In this document: piece by piece, positions 11,973-21,427 of the stretch
How the letters are laid out: every line of letters starts with the position of its first letter
How positions within the stretch are numbered: the stretch's first letter is position 1
NCBI RefSeq assembly: GCF_019355395.1
Contig: NZ_CP048829.1
Coordinates: 1,577,501 to 1,641,500, forward strand
DNA from: Chordicoccus furentiruminis
GTDB taxonomy: Bacteria; Bacillota; Clostridia; Lachnospirales; Lachnospiraceae
Direction of reading: 5' to 3'
DNA: 64,000 bases
The notes under the pieces: model-generated
Told to the model about the DNA's origin: nothing
The model's input: the letters and a program-made list of their open reading frames with translations, nothing else
Databases searched by the model: none
Made by a program: the position numbers and the translations under genes

Positions 11973-13338
11973 AACCATTACCGCCATCGCAAGCGGCATG
12001 ACAGCTTCGGGCATCGGAATCATCCGGATTTCGGGGCCTGAAGCTTTCGCTGTACTTGGGCGTATCTTTCGAACAAAAGGGCAGGAGGATGTGAGCCGTT
12101 TTCCTGCCAATACGATTCACTACGGATGGATCTGCGAATCTGACGGACGAGCGGTGGACGAATGTCTCGTCATGATTATGAGAGGGCCGCATACTTATAC
12201 TACCGAGGATACAGTTGAAATCGACTGTCACGGCGGACCTTTTGTGATGCAGAAAATACTGTCACTCGTTATACGATCCGGCGCACGGCCGGCCGAACCG
12301 GGTGAATTTACAAAACGGGCGTATCTCGGCGGGAGAATCGATCTCTCTGAAGCGGAAGCGGTCATGGATCTGATACGGGCGCGCAGCGATGAAGCGCTGA
12401 ACAGCTCCTTGATGCAGCTGTCAGGTTCCGTACGCAGCACCATTTCAGAACTCCGGACGGTGATTCTCAATGAAGTTGCCTACATTGAAGCCGCGCTTGA
12501 TGATCCGGAACATTACGATCTTTCAGGCTACGGTACTGCGCTGAGCCAGCATTTAACACCCGTAAGGGAAAAGCTCCGCTCTTTGTCAGCAACCTTCCGT
12601 GAGGGAAGACTCGTCCGGGAAGGCATCCTGACCGTCATTCTCGGAAAACCGAATGCGGGCAAATCCTCTCTGCTCAATGCCATCACAGGGAAAGACAGAG
12701 CGATTGTGACCGACATCGAAGGGACTACGAGAGATACGCTCGAAGAGCAGGTGGAGCTTGGGGGCATTACGCTGCGCATGATCGATACCGCCGGTATTCG
12801 GGATGCAAGGGATCAGATTGAAAAGATCGGAATTGGCCGTGCACGTACATATGCCGCAAATGCGGATCTGATTCTGGCTGTATTTGATTCTGCGAGGCCT
12901 CTTGATCAGAACGACGAGGACATTCTCAGTCTGATCCGCGGGAAAAAGGCCGTTGTACTGCTTAACAAATCGGATCTTCCTCCGGTTGTTTCGGAGGGGG
13001 ACATTGCCCGGCGTACGGACGCGCCGGTGATCCGCATCTCAGCGCAGCGCCGGGAAGGAATTGAAGAACTGGAGGAAACAATCCGACGGATGTTCTTCAG
13101 CGGCCATCTGAATTTTAATGAGGAAACCGTTATCACCAATGCCCGTCATAAAGAGGCGATCGATCGGGCGGAGAAAAGTCTGGAACTGGTGGAACAAAGT
13201 ATCGAGGAGGGCATGCCAGAGGATTTTTATTCCATTGATCTGATGGATGCATACGGTGCGCTGAGTGAAGTGATCGGTGAAGAAGTCAGTGATGATCTCG
13301 TCAATACCATCTTTTCCAAATTCTGTATGGGAAAATAA
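11965..13338 (+). CDS. mnmE: tRNA modification GTPase MnmE
   Basis: With MnmG, this GTPase makes the (carboxymethyl)aminomethyl group on wobble U34 of several tRNAs. It is 457 aa. It has the N-terminal formyl-THF-binding domain (ITAIASGMTASGIGIIRISGP), a helical domain, an inserted G domain (GKPNAGKSSLLNAI, DTAGIRD, NKSD) and the C-terminal catalytic FCMGK with the conserved Cys. The ATG at 11965 overlaps the khpB end. It sits 9 bp before mnmG, so the two partners are co-translated. Confidence 0.96.
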   Translation: MNETITAIASGMTASGIGIIRISGPEAFAVLGRIFRTKGQEDVSRFPANTIHYGWICESDGRAVDECLVMIMRGPHTYTTEDTVEIDCHGGPFVMQKILSLVIRSGARPAEPGEFTKRAYLGGRIDLSEAEAVMDLIRARSDEALNSSLMQLSGSVRSTISELRTVILNEVAYIEAALDDPEHYDLSGYGTALSQHLTPVREKLRSLSATFREGRLVREGILTVILGKPNAGKSSLLNAITGKDRAIVTDIEGTTRDTLEEQVELGGITLRMIDTAGIRDARDQIEKIGIGRARTYAANADLILAVFDSARPLDQNDEDILSLIRGKKAVVLLNKSDLPPVVSEGDIARRTDAPVIRISAQRREGIEELEETIRRMFFSGHLNFNEETVITNARHKEAIDRAEKSLELVEQSIEEGMPEDFYSIDLMDAYGALSEVIGEEVSDDLVNTIFSKFCMGK

Positions 13339-13347
13339 GGGGATACT

Positions 13348-15435
13348 ATGGCGGCTATTACGGAGCATTTTGATGTTGTCGTTGTAGGCGCGGGGCACGC
13401 GGGATGCGAGGCGGCGCTTGCCTGCGCCAGACTGAATCTGGAGACAATCCTTTATACGGTAAGTGTGGAATCCATAGCTCTTATGCCATGCAATCCGAAT
13501 ATCGGAGGTAGTTCCAAGGGACATCTTGTTCGTGAGCTGGACGCGCTTGGCGGAGAGATGGGCAAGGTCATCGACCGTACGTTTATTCAGTCACGTATGC
13601 TGAATCGTTCCAAGGGACCTGCGGTTCATTCACTTCGTGCTCAGGCGGATAAGGCCGCCTATACGATGGCGATGCGGCATGTGGTAGAAAATCAGCCGCA
13701 TCTGACTGTCAGACAACAGGAAGTAACAGAAATTATGACAACAGAAGATCTGAATCGTAATCCTGATCTGGCTGATCGTTATCAAAACTTCATAAAAGAT
13801 TCAGATAATAAACAAAATTCGATCAAAAATAATAAGTTATTCACAGAAACCACAATAAAAGACGGCCGGATTGTGGATAACTCACCGCAAATCATCGGAA
13901 TTCGTACGATATCCGGTGCTGTCTGCTTTGCAAAGGCTGTTATTCTTTGTACAGGCGTCTACCTGAAGGCGCGGTGCATTTATGGAGAAACGAGCAGCGC
14001 AACCGGTCCGAACGGTCTGCTGGCCGCCAATCATCTGTCGGATTCACTGCGCGCGCATGGCATCAGGCTGGTTCGTTTCAAGACCGGAACTCCGGCAAGG
14101 ATCGACGGGCGCACAATCGACTTCTCGAAATGTGAGAGGCAGGATGGTGATCGACCGGTCATTCCGTTTTCTTTTTCAACAGATCCTGAAGATGTTCAGA
14201 TTGAGCAGCAGCCCTGCTGGCTGACTTATACGAATGAAGAGACCCATCGAATCATCCGGGACAATATTGACCGGTCTCCTCTGTATGGCGGAGTGATTCA
14301 TGCGACCGGACCCCGCTATTGTCCTTCCATCGAGGATAAGGTGATGAAGTTTCCGGATAAAACGAGACATCAGGTTTTCATCGAGCCGGAAGGGTCCTAC
14401 ACAAATGAAATGTATATCGATGGCATGTCGAGTTCGATGCCGGAGGATGTTCAGTTCGCGATGTACCGCACTGTACCCGGGCTTGAGCATGCTCAGATCG
14501 TACGAAACGCGTATGCCATTGAATATGACTGTCTGGCGCCCAGACAGTTGCGAAGTTCTCTTGAATTTCGTTCCATCAGGGGCCTGTTTTCCGGTGGCCA
14601 GTTTAACGGGAGCTCGGGATACGAGGAAGCGGCTGCTCAGGGGCTGATGGCCGGAATCAATGCGTCGCAGTATGTGCACGGCAGAAGTCCGCTGGTCCTT
14701 CTTCGATCGGAAGCCTATATCGGTGTGCTGATCGACGATCTGGTCACAAAGGAGAATTTTGAACCTTATCGGATGATGACGAGCCGCGCGGAGTATCGCC
14801 TTCTGCTCCGACAGGATAATGCGGATCTCAGGCTTCGAAAATACGGGCATCTTGTCGGACTCATCTCTGACGAAGAAATGCGGAAGACAAGCAGAAAAGA
14901 GGAGATGATCCGATCTGAAATCAGTCGTGTGGAATCAGTGAATATCGGAACCGGAGAAGCTGTACAGAAGCTGCTTATATCCCTTGGAAGCACACCACTG
15001 GAATCCGGCGCTAAGCTGGCGGAACTGATCCGAAGACCGGAACTGACGTATGACAAGCTTTCTCCGATTGATCCGGATCGGCAGGATCTTCCGGATGCCG
15101 TGCGGGAACAGGTGAACATTGAGATTAAGTATCATGGGTATATTGAAAGACAGAAGCGCCAGGTAGAGCAGTTCAGAAAAACGGAAGGCCGCCATATTCC
15201 TTCTGATATTAATTACGATGATGTATCAGGGCTTCGAATTGAGGCACGACAGAAACTTAAAGCCTTTCATCCGGAAAATGTCGGGCAGGCAGGCCGGATC
15301 GCCGGAATCAATCCCGCGGATGTCTCTGTACTGCTGGTTTATCTGAAGCAGAAGGAATTTCTGAAAGAGCAGAGAGAAAATTCGGATCATCAGGAAAAGC
15401 TGAAATCTGAAAGATTCCATGATTCAGAGAAGTGA
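13348..15435 (+). CDS. mnmG: tRNA uridine modification enzyme MnmG, with insertion
   Basis: FAD-dependent partner of MnmE. It has the N-terminal Rossmann GAGHAGCEAALA, ALMPCNPNIGGSSKGHLVRE, the tRNA-binding region TSRAEYRLLLRQDNADLRL and the C-terminal helical domain ending near GINPADVSVLLVYL. At 695 aa it is about 65-70 residues longer than most MnmG. The excess is an AT-rich, polar insert at about residues 131-178 (codons 13740-13880), between the strands holding QQEVTEI and IIGIRTISGAVCFAKAVILCTG, plus a charged tail of about 25 residues. Catalytic motifs are intact, so function is probably retained. Confidence 0.95.
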   Translation: MAAITEHFDVVVVGAGHAGCEAALACARLNLETILYTVSVESIALMPCNPNIGGSSKGHLVRELDALGGEMGKVIDRTFIQSRMLNRSKGPAVHSLRAQADKAAYTMAMRHVVENQPHLTVRQQEVTEIMTTEDLNRNPDLADRYQNFIKDSDNKQNSIKNNKLFTETTIKDGRIVDNSPQIIGIRTISGAVCFAKAVILCTGVYLKARCIYGETSSATGPNGLLAANHLSDSLRAHGIRLVRFKTGTPARIDGRTIDFSKCERQDGDRPVIPFSFSTDPEDVQIEQQPCWLTYTNEETHRIIRDNIDRSPLYGGVIHATGPRYCPSIEDKVMKFPDKTRHQVFIEPEGSYTNEMYIDGMSSSMPEDVQFAMYRTVPGLEHAQIVRNAYAIEYDCLAPRQLRSSLEFRSIRGLFSGGQFNGSSGYEEAAAQGLMAGINASQYVHGRSPLVLLRSEAYIGVLIDDLVTKENFEPYRMMTSRAEYRLLLRQDNADLRLRKYGHLVGLISDEEMRKTSRKEEMIRSEISRVESVNIGTGEAVQKLLISLGSTPLESGAKLAELIRRPELTYDKLSPIDPDRQDLPDAVREQVNIEIKYHGYIERQKRQVEQFRKTEGRHIPSDINYDDVSGLRIEARQKLKAFHPENVGQAGRIAGINPADVSVLLVYLKQKEFLKEQRENSDHQEKLKSERFHDSEK

Positions 15436-15600
15436 CAGGCAACCATGTAAGTGCTGTCGTACTGATCAAATTGCGGGGATATGCAATGGAATGATCCTGA
15501 AAAGGTGCAGTCTGATCAGAACATGACGGCAAATGCAAAGAAAAATCGTGCTGAATACGGCGTTGACAGACCGGCCCTGGTTACTACGGAGATTAAGAGA

Positions 15601-16320
15601 ATGACTGAAGCGGATAGAATCAAAAATGAACTGAAAAATGTCCTGCAATTGTCTCTGACCGATGAACAGGCTGAACAATTGGACACATTTTATAAGATGA
15701 TCTGTGAAAAGAATAAAGTCATGAATCTGACGAGAATTACGGACTTTGAAGATGCTCTCAAAAAGCATATTGCAGACAGCCTGTCACTGGTTCGTGCTGC
15801 GGAGCTTCCGGGCGACGTTCATTCCGTTCTCGATATGGGAAGCGGAGCAGGATTTCCGGGAATGCCTGTCAAGATTGTATGGCCAGATCTTAATGTGACG
15901 ATGATGGATTCGGTAGGCAAAAAAATGGCATTTATAGACACCGTGATTCAGACCCTTCATCTGACCGATGTGAGGGCTGTTCATGCCAGAGCGGAAGAAG
16001 CAGCTCGAAAAACGGCATATCGTGAACATTTTGATTTGTGCTTATCCAGAGCAGTAGCGAACCTTGCAACGCTTTCCGAGTACTGTCTGCCTTTTGTCCG
16101 TATCGGCGGCCGTTTTGCAGCATATAAAGCCGCTGATTCAGATCAGGAAATACAGCGTTCGGAAAAAGCAATCCGCGCTCTCGGAGGTGAAATCGAAGAG
16201 GTAAGGGATTTTGATCTATACGATTTGAAGCGGAGGATTATCGTGATCAGAAAGATCAAGCCCACATCCGGAATTTATCCGCGCAAGGCTGGAACGCCTT
16301 CCAGGGAACCGATTCAGTGA
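15601..16320 (+). CDS. rsmG: 16S rRNA m7G527 methyltransferase RsmG
   Basis: SAM-dependent methyltransferase acting on 16S rRNA G527. It is 239 aa from the ATG at 15601 with GGAG 9 bases upstream. SAM motif I is VLDMGSGAGFPGMPVKI, preceded by NKVMNLTRITDFEDALKKHIADSLSL, and the RNA-binding FDLCLSRAVANL follows. The frame is open upstream to 15481, but that part has no family similarity and no ribosome site. It is the last gene of the mnmE-mnmG-rsmG group and faces a convergent hydrolase gene. Confidence 0.94.
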   Translation: MTEADRIKNELKNVLQLSLTDEQAEQLDTFYKMICEKNKVMNLTRITDFEDALKKHIADSLSLVRAAELPGDVHSVLDMGSGAGFPGMPVKIVWPDLNVTMMDSVGKKMAFIDTVIQTLHLTDVRAVHARAEEAARKTAYREHFDLCLSRAVANLATLSEYCLPFVRIGGRFAAYKAADSDQEIQRSEKAIRALGGEIEEVRDFDLYDLKRRIIVIRKIKPTSGIYPRKAGTPSREPIQ

Positions 16321-16347
16321 GTGTTAATAGAATGATGTGATAGCAAA

Positions 16348-16394
16348 CCGCCGTATCATATGGATTTTATTGAGAAATCCATATGATACGGCGG
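16348..16394. terminator. Bidirectional terminator after rsmG
   Basis: A perfect 19-bp inverted repeat (16348-16366 and 16376-16394) with a 9-nt loop lies exactly between convergent rsmG and the hydrolase gene. A TCTGTATT tract follows on the plus strand. It can act in both directions. Confidence 0.85.
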
Positions 16395-16413
16395 TCTGTA
16401 TTATGTCTTACCT

Positions 16414-17400
16414 TTACTGGCAGTCGTCTGCTGTCCGATTACAGAAATCGGCGCTGAAGCTGTCAATGATCTGTGAGGTCAGATTGGGCTCTTCCAGATG
16501 AGGCAGCTGTCTCGTATGCTCAATTTTTTCAATGCGAATTTCTGCGTTCAAATCAGACCATTCACGGATCATCCGGTCAGCATCGCCAGAGTCTGACCCG
16601 TATATGAGACAGACCGGAATTTTCAGGTTCTGGACTGCGCGAGAGATGTCTATGTTCAGAAGTCTTCCGACAATACAGGCGGCAAGAAAATGGCCCCGGC
16701 CTCTGTCAAGATGAGCACTCTCATAGTAAGTGTCAACGAGATCATCGTTATCATGGAACGGGTTATAAAAATACTGCTCGGTAAAAGCCAGATCGATTCG
16801 GGAGCGGGTTGTCGTTATATTATAAATGAACGTTCCAATGATCGGAAGCTCAAGAATAAAACGGGTAATGTTCGAAGTTATGTCCGGTGCTTCCGCGAGT
16901 GAAGAAGGCGTCGGTGGTGAAATAAGGACCATTTTTTTGAAAAGTGAAGGGTCATAGGCAGAGGCCATCACAGCAACTGCACAGGTGAGATTTGAAGCCA
17001 CAGCAATTGGATGTGAAATTGCCATCTGGTGGATGAAATCGCGAATCAGTTCGACATAGACAAAATTAGAATACGGCAGCTTTTCCTTTGAAGATCTTCC
17101 GCAACCGGGCAGATCAATGGCATATACCTGATGATTATGTGATAACCGGTCTATTATATCAGACCATTCAAACGACGAAGCAGCCGGATGAATGGCGTGA
17201 AGAAGCAGTACAGGTTCGCCGGAACCCTTGCATTCATAATAGATTCTGATTCCCTTCCAATTGAAAAAGTTTTCAGGTTTCGAATGGAGAAGGTGCTTTC
17301 GACCGGCGTAAAGATCAGAAAAACGATTGAAGGCATACATTGAGCCGAGAGCCAGTGTACTGCCGCAAACAAGTCGGTAAAGAAAACTTCCTTTTTTCAC
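16414..17400 (-). CDS. Alpha/beta-hydrolase-fold protein lacking the usual nucleophile
   Basis: A 328-aa protein with an N-terminal hydrophobic segment (about residues 8-24, probable membrane anchor) and an alpha/beta hydrolase fold. The oxyanion-side strand is PVLLLHAIHPAASSFEW and the next conserved part is VYAIDLPGCGRSSK. At the nucleophile elbow, where hydrolases have G-x-S-x-G, the sequence is VASNLTCAVAV: the nucleophile position aligns with Asn. A late acidic residue (YGSDSGDAD) and EHTRQLPHLEEP (catalytic-His region) are present. Enzymatic activity is therefore doubtful. It is a single gene on the minus strand; its function is unknown. Confidence 0.75.
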   Translation of the reverse strand: MKKGSFLYRLVCGSTLALGSMYAFNRFSDLYAGRKHLLHSKPENFFNWKGIRIYYECKGSGEPVLLLHAIHPAASSFEWSDIIDRLSHNHQVYAIDLPGCGRSSKEKLPYSNFVYVELIRDFIHQMAISHPIAVASNLTCAVAVMASAYDPSLFKKMVLISPPTPSSLAEAPDITSNITRFILELPIIGTFIYNITTTRSRIDLAFTEQYFYNPFHDNDDLVDTYYESAHLDRGRGHFLAACIVGRLLNIDISRAVQNLKIPVCLIYGSDSGDADRMIREWSDLNAEIRIEKIEHTRQLPHLEEPNLTSQIIDSFSADFCNRTADDCQ

Positions 17401-17768
17401 GATGCATCCCTCCTTACTCTGAGTGTTATTTTAACATCTGATAATTGGCACATCAAGCACGGTTTACATATGAATAAATGCTGCAGCAGGTGAATATACG
17501 TTGCCTGCAGATTAACAGATACCCGAATTTGCCGGATTACTGAAATGTGTTTCTTGAATTAGAAGGAGAACGAACAGAAATCAGAATGAATATAAAAATG
17601 ATGCTTTCATACCTGTGAGCATGAGAAAAAAACCGGTGCTCGGATAAGAAGTGAACAGGAATAAAATTACGAATCCATGAGCATCTATGTTATGGAGGTA
17701 CTTGACCAACTTGAGCACATAATAACATTATGAGCAAGATTGTTGATTGTGAGGCGAAAAACCGAAAC
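17401..17768. other. Non-coding segment upstream of parS repeats
   Basis: 368 bp with no convincing gene. The start holds the promoter side of the hydrolase gene; the remainder is AT-rich and resembles the spacer sequence around the following parS repeats (for example TTGAGCACATAATAAC-type text). Confidence 0.5.
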
Positions 17769-17998
17769 TTTGACGTGATATGTTTCACGTGAAACATCGA
17801 TGACCGGACAGTAGTTATTATAAATGATTATGTCATGACTGCCAGCGTCAGCTTGAACACGAATGAAAGATAATAAGTCAATAAATCTGAGTATTGATAG
17901 GTTACGATTCAAGTGATGCATTAATAGCCGGATGATCAAACTGCAGAATATTCTACGGTTGCTGCCATCGGTAGCACGAACACGAAATAATGTGAGTC
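17769..17998. repeat. 230-bp direct repeat, copy A (contains parS)
   Basis: This 230-bp stretch recurs at 19540-19769 with about seven substitutions and no gaps. Both copies begin just before a parS site. The ISL3 remnant lies exactly between the two copies. Confidence 0.9.
17781..17796. promoter_or_regulatory. parS: parS site 1
   Basis: TGTTTCACGTGAAACA, a perfect match to the conserved 16-bp palindromic ParB/Spo0J binding site. It loads ParB for origin segregation. It is about 9 kb from oriC and about 8 kb from parAB. Confidence 0.97.
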
Positions 17999-18003
17999 GA
18001 TAA

Positions 18004-19533
18004 GGCTCTTCAGGCATCCCTGTGGGCAAGAAATGCCGCTTTTCTCCGTAATGAACCCGCTTTCGCAGGTTTAGATTTTCGGTTAGGGAGCAGGGCCTGG
18101 ATTTTTGAGCATACCAGATACACCATATCCATCATGTTCTGTATATTCCGGAACCCATATGCTTTGCGGATAATCAGTTTGATCTTGTTGTTGGCTGCTT
18201 CAATCCTTGCGTTGCTCAGTCCCAGTCGGATTGTATTCAGAATGTGCTCCTTATGGCGCCGGATCTTTTTATAAAGATCATGGAAAGCCGGTATCCTGCT
18301 GTGGCTTGCTTTCCAGAGTCAGTGCTTCAGATCGGCCTCAGCCTGCCTGACATCCGTCGATTTCAGAAGCAGCCGCAGGGATTCTTTCAGGCAGTATGCC
18401 CGGTACAGCTTTGGATCGCCTGCCCGGATCATATCCAGACGGATCCTCTGATTCTCTGTCAGGTTCTCCGGTGCTTTGCCCAGAGAATAGGCAGACTGTT
18501 TGAGTGCAGAAGCCTGCTCCCGCGCTTTCTTTACCTTTTCAGCAGCCTTGTCAGCTGACTTCGGACGGCCGCGTTTCCGCGGGTTTTCTGCAGCAAGCTG
18601 CTTGCCTTCTCATAAGCGGCGCGCCCGCGATCCCTGCGGACCTCGTCCAGAGCTTCCATGGCCCATTCAACCACATGAAAAGGATCAACGCAGCGCTCGC
18701 AGTCCGGAGTAAACTCGTTTACACAGTCAGTGATCCAGCGTGCATCGCCGCCGGTGACGACCTTGATACTGGCCAGCTGCTCGTCCGTCAGAGTCTTGTA
18801 GAACTGCTCGAGAACCGACCTGCCGTGGCTGTCAGCCACCCAGACAACGGTATTGGTGTCGTGGTTAACGATGACGGTGATGTACTTATGCCCCTTGTGG
18901 TAGCTGGTTTCATCGATACCGATGCGGACAAGGCCATCCAGCCGTCTGGAACGTTCCGGTTCAAGGTCATGCAGACTTCTGGAGATACAACTTCCGACTG
19001 TCTGCCAGTCGATGCGCATGAAGTTTGCCACGGCGCTTCTGGGCAGGTATTTCGCGAGCCAGGTGACGGTCAGGTCAAACTCTTTTGTAAAGCTGCTCCC
19101 GGGATAAGCCCACGGAACTGCAGCCGTGACAACACCATGCTTCGGACAGCAGACTCTGTGTGTAGAGTATTCAATCTCTACCAGGATGCCGCCCCAGTCC
19201 AGTCCTCTCCTCACCTTTGGTTTTTTCGTTGGCTGGTCATATCCCTGACAGTGTCTGCCACAGAAGGGGCAGTCATTTTTATGCCAGACATTCGGACGGG
19301 CCTTGATGCGGATATGGGTCACGCCATCCTGATCGTTGTAAATACCGTGGGATTCTACAACAGCGTTCTTGATATTGAGCATTTCTTACATAAGGTATCA
19401 GCAGAAGCCATCTTGAGCCTTTCTTGTATCGTTGATGTTTGGCCGCTGATACTTTACAGGAGCCAGGGTGGCTTTTGCAATATGTAATTGTAGTCAAAGG
19501 CGAGGGATTTTACCCACAATCATGCCCGAAGCC
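18004..19533 (-). mobile_element. Degenerate ISL3-family insertion sequence
   Basis: Imperfect terminal inverted repeats (GGCTCTTCAGGCAT at the left; GGCTTCGGGCAT read inward from the right) bound 1.53 kb containing a broken ISL3 transposase. No clear 8-bp target duplication is visible; the flanks are the two halves of the parS repeat region. Confidence 0.8.
18010..19382 (-). pseudogene. ISL3-family transposase, broken
   Basis: The N-terminal 283 codons are intact: a zinc-finger-like CPFCGRHC and CCPKHG, then the DDE part with IGIDETSYHKGHKY and FHVVEWAMEALDE. A frameshift near 18535-18600 moves the rest to another frame. An in-frame TGA near 18322 replaces Trp in the expected KHWLWKASHSRIP context. 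The C-terminal motif LSNARIEAANNKIKLIIRKAYGFRN and the natural stop at 18010 remain recognisable. Two separate lesions mean it cannot make an active transposase. Confidence 0.85.
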
Positions 19534-19539
19534 TCAAAT

Positions 19540-19769
19540 TTTGACGTGATATGTTTCACGTGAAACATCGATGACCGGACAGTAGTTATTATAAATGATT
19601 ATGTCATGACTGCCAGCATCAGCTTGAACACGAATGAAAGATAATGAGTCAATAAATCTGAGTATTGATAGGTTACGTTTCAAGTGATGCATTAATAGCC
19701 GGATGATCAAACTGCAGAATATTCTGCGGTTGCTGCCAACGGTAGCACGAACACGAAAAAATGTGAGTC
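19540..19769. repeat. 230-bp direct repeat, copy B (contains parS)
   Basis: Second copy of the 17769-17998 repeat at about 97% identity. A shorter, more diverged third unit follows from 19790 and also carries a parS-like palindrome, so this looks like a small tandem array later split by an IS. Confidence 0.9.
19552..19567. promoter_or_regulatory. parS: parS site 2
   Basis: Perfect TGTTTCACGTGAAACA, at the same position inside repeat copy B as site 1 in copy A. Confidence 0.97.
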
Positions 19770-19794
19770 ATTAAATTGATATGTAAGTGTGATG

Positions 19795-19810
19795 CGTTTC
19801 ACGTGAAACA
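19795..19810. promoter_or_regulatory. parS: parS site 3 (one mismatch)
   Basis: CGTTTCACGTGAAACA differs from the consensus only at the first base. It is followed by ATCAATGACTGGATGA, a diverged form of the sequence next to sites 1 and 2. Confidence 0.88.
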
Positions 19811-20046
19811 TCAATGACTGGATGATAAATAATGCAGATTGTTATGCAGTTACGATTGATGATGTCATGAGCACAAATTAACCTGAATTATTCACCGTTA
19901 CACGATGATTGCGGCTGAAAGCCACAAAGTTGCTTTGTTTTTCAAGCTTTTTGCTTTCATCTGATAAGTGAACATAAAAGAGAGCTCGATATCTGGTAAA
20001 ATGTGATTGTTCGAAGATCAACAAAATACCAGAGAAAGGAGCTCTC

Positions 20047-21382
20047 ATGACGATCTTATCAACCACATCTCTTGAAAGCAATAAGCGTGTCAAAATAAAT
20101 TTTAATGATGGCAATTTATCCTCTGATACAGGACTTCTTCTGATCAGTGAATTCGCCAGTAAGGTTGGGCTGACCAACCTTGTGAACAGAATCATTAAAA
20201 CCAATGATACCCACTTCATTCCGTTTCCATGTTGATCCGGATAATCTCTTGCAGGTTATCTTCCCAATCATTGCTGCATATTTCGAAGATGACTGCGCAG
20301 ATGAACTGACAAATGAGCCTGTATGGACAGAGATCCTTCGGAAGAAAGTACTTGCTTCCCAGCCAACCCTGCCAAGATTCTGGAACAGGATGGATGAGGA
20401 TACCCTGAAGCAGTTCGATATCATCGACCAGGCTATGCGGAATACGGTCTACAGCGTGAGGCATCCTGACTTTATGCTGTTCGACCTGGATTCCACTCTC
20501 CTGAATACCTATGGGAATCAGGAAGGTGAAGCTTTCAACTACCATTACCAGGCACATGGCTATCATTCGCTGCTATGCTTCGATGGCCTTACTGGAGATC
20601 TGCTGAAGGCGGAACTGCGGGATGGGAGACAGTACTGCAGCAAGGGATCCGGTGAATGCATGACTCTGCTGATGAAGAAATTTCGTGAGAAATATCCTTC
20701 AGTCGGCCTTTACCTTCGCGGAGACAGCGGATTTGCTTCTCCCGAGCTGTATGAGGCTTGCGAAGAGCATGACTGCAAGTATGCGATCCGTTACAAGGAG
20801 AACAAGAAGATCAGGGAATTCGCCGCCTCCGAAGACGAAGCCCTTACCCGTGCGACAAAGGACAACGTCGTTGCCTACGCTGTAGAGTACGGAGAGTTCA
20901 TGTATCGGGCTTCGACATGGCCTCATTCCAGAAGAGCAGTATTCATGATAGAGAAGCCATATGGCCAATTTGTCCATATGTACACCTTCGTCGTGACCAC
21001 GATGGAAATGTCACCGGATAAGGTGATCCAGTTCTATTGTGGCCGCGGAAAGATGGAAAACTTTATCAAAGAAGCAAAGCGCGGATTTGACTTTTCTTCC
21101 GTAAGGAGCCATTCCCGTATTGTCAACACAAACAGGCTGCGTGCACATATACTGGCATACAACTTATTTAACTGGTTCCGCCGTCTGGTTCTGTCCGTAA
21201 AGATGAGAAAGCTGCGGATTGATGCCATCAGGCTGAAACTGCCGAAAATTGCCGCCAGGGCGGTGCATTCAGCGGGATATATAACATTCAAGCTGTGCAG
21301 CAGCTGCCCTTATAAGGAAGAGTTCTTCGAAACTCTGGCAAATATAAGAGCATTAAAACCTGCTCCACTGCTGGAATCGTAA
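20047..21382 (+). pseudogene. IS1380-family transposase with frameshift
   Basis: A DDE transposase of the IS1380 type. The N-terminus (residues 1-58: SLESNKRVKINFNDGNLSSDTGLLL) is in one frame. The rest, from FRFHVDPDNLLQVI onward, is in the +1 frame, with the break near 20215-20225 where one extra base fits. Downstream parts are complete: FDLDSTLLNTYGNQEGE, LRGDSGFASPELYE, YCGRGKMENFIKEAKRGFDFSS and NRLRAHILAYNLFNW. An AAAGGAG site precedes the ATG. Since family members are normally one frame, this copy is probably inactive. Confidence 0.85.
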
Positions 21383-21427
21383 CAGTTACCGGCGGCTCTG
21401 CCGCCATAAGCGAATCTTGATTTTTGA

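Noticed and set aside
10872..12110. 412-codon minus-strand frame opposite khpB/mnmE
   Set aside because: Antisense to two certain genes, without family similarity.
17401..19860. CRISPR array suggested by repeated units
   Set aside because: Units are 230 bp with no regular short repeats and spacers and no cas genes; they are parS-containing duplications.
20205..20235. Programmed frameshift in the IS1380 transposase
   Set aside because: IS1380 transposases are normally a single frame and no slippery sequence is seen; a single-base insertion explains it.
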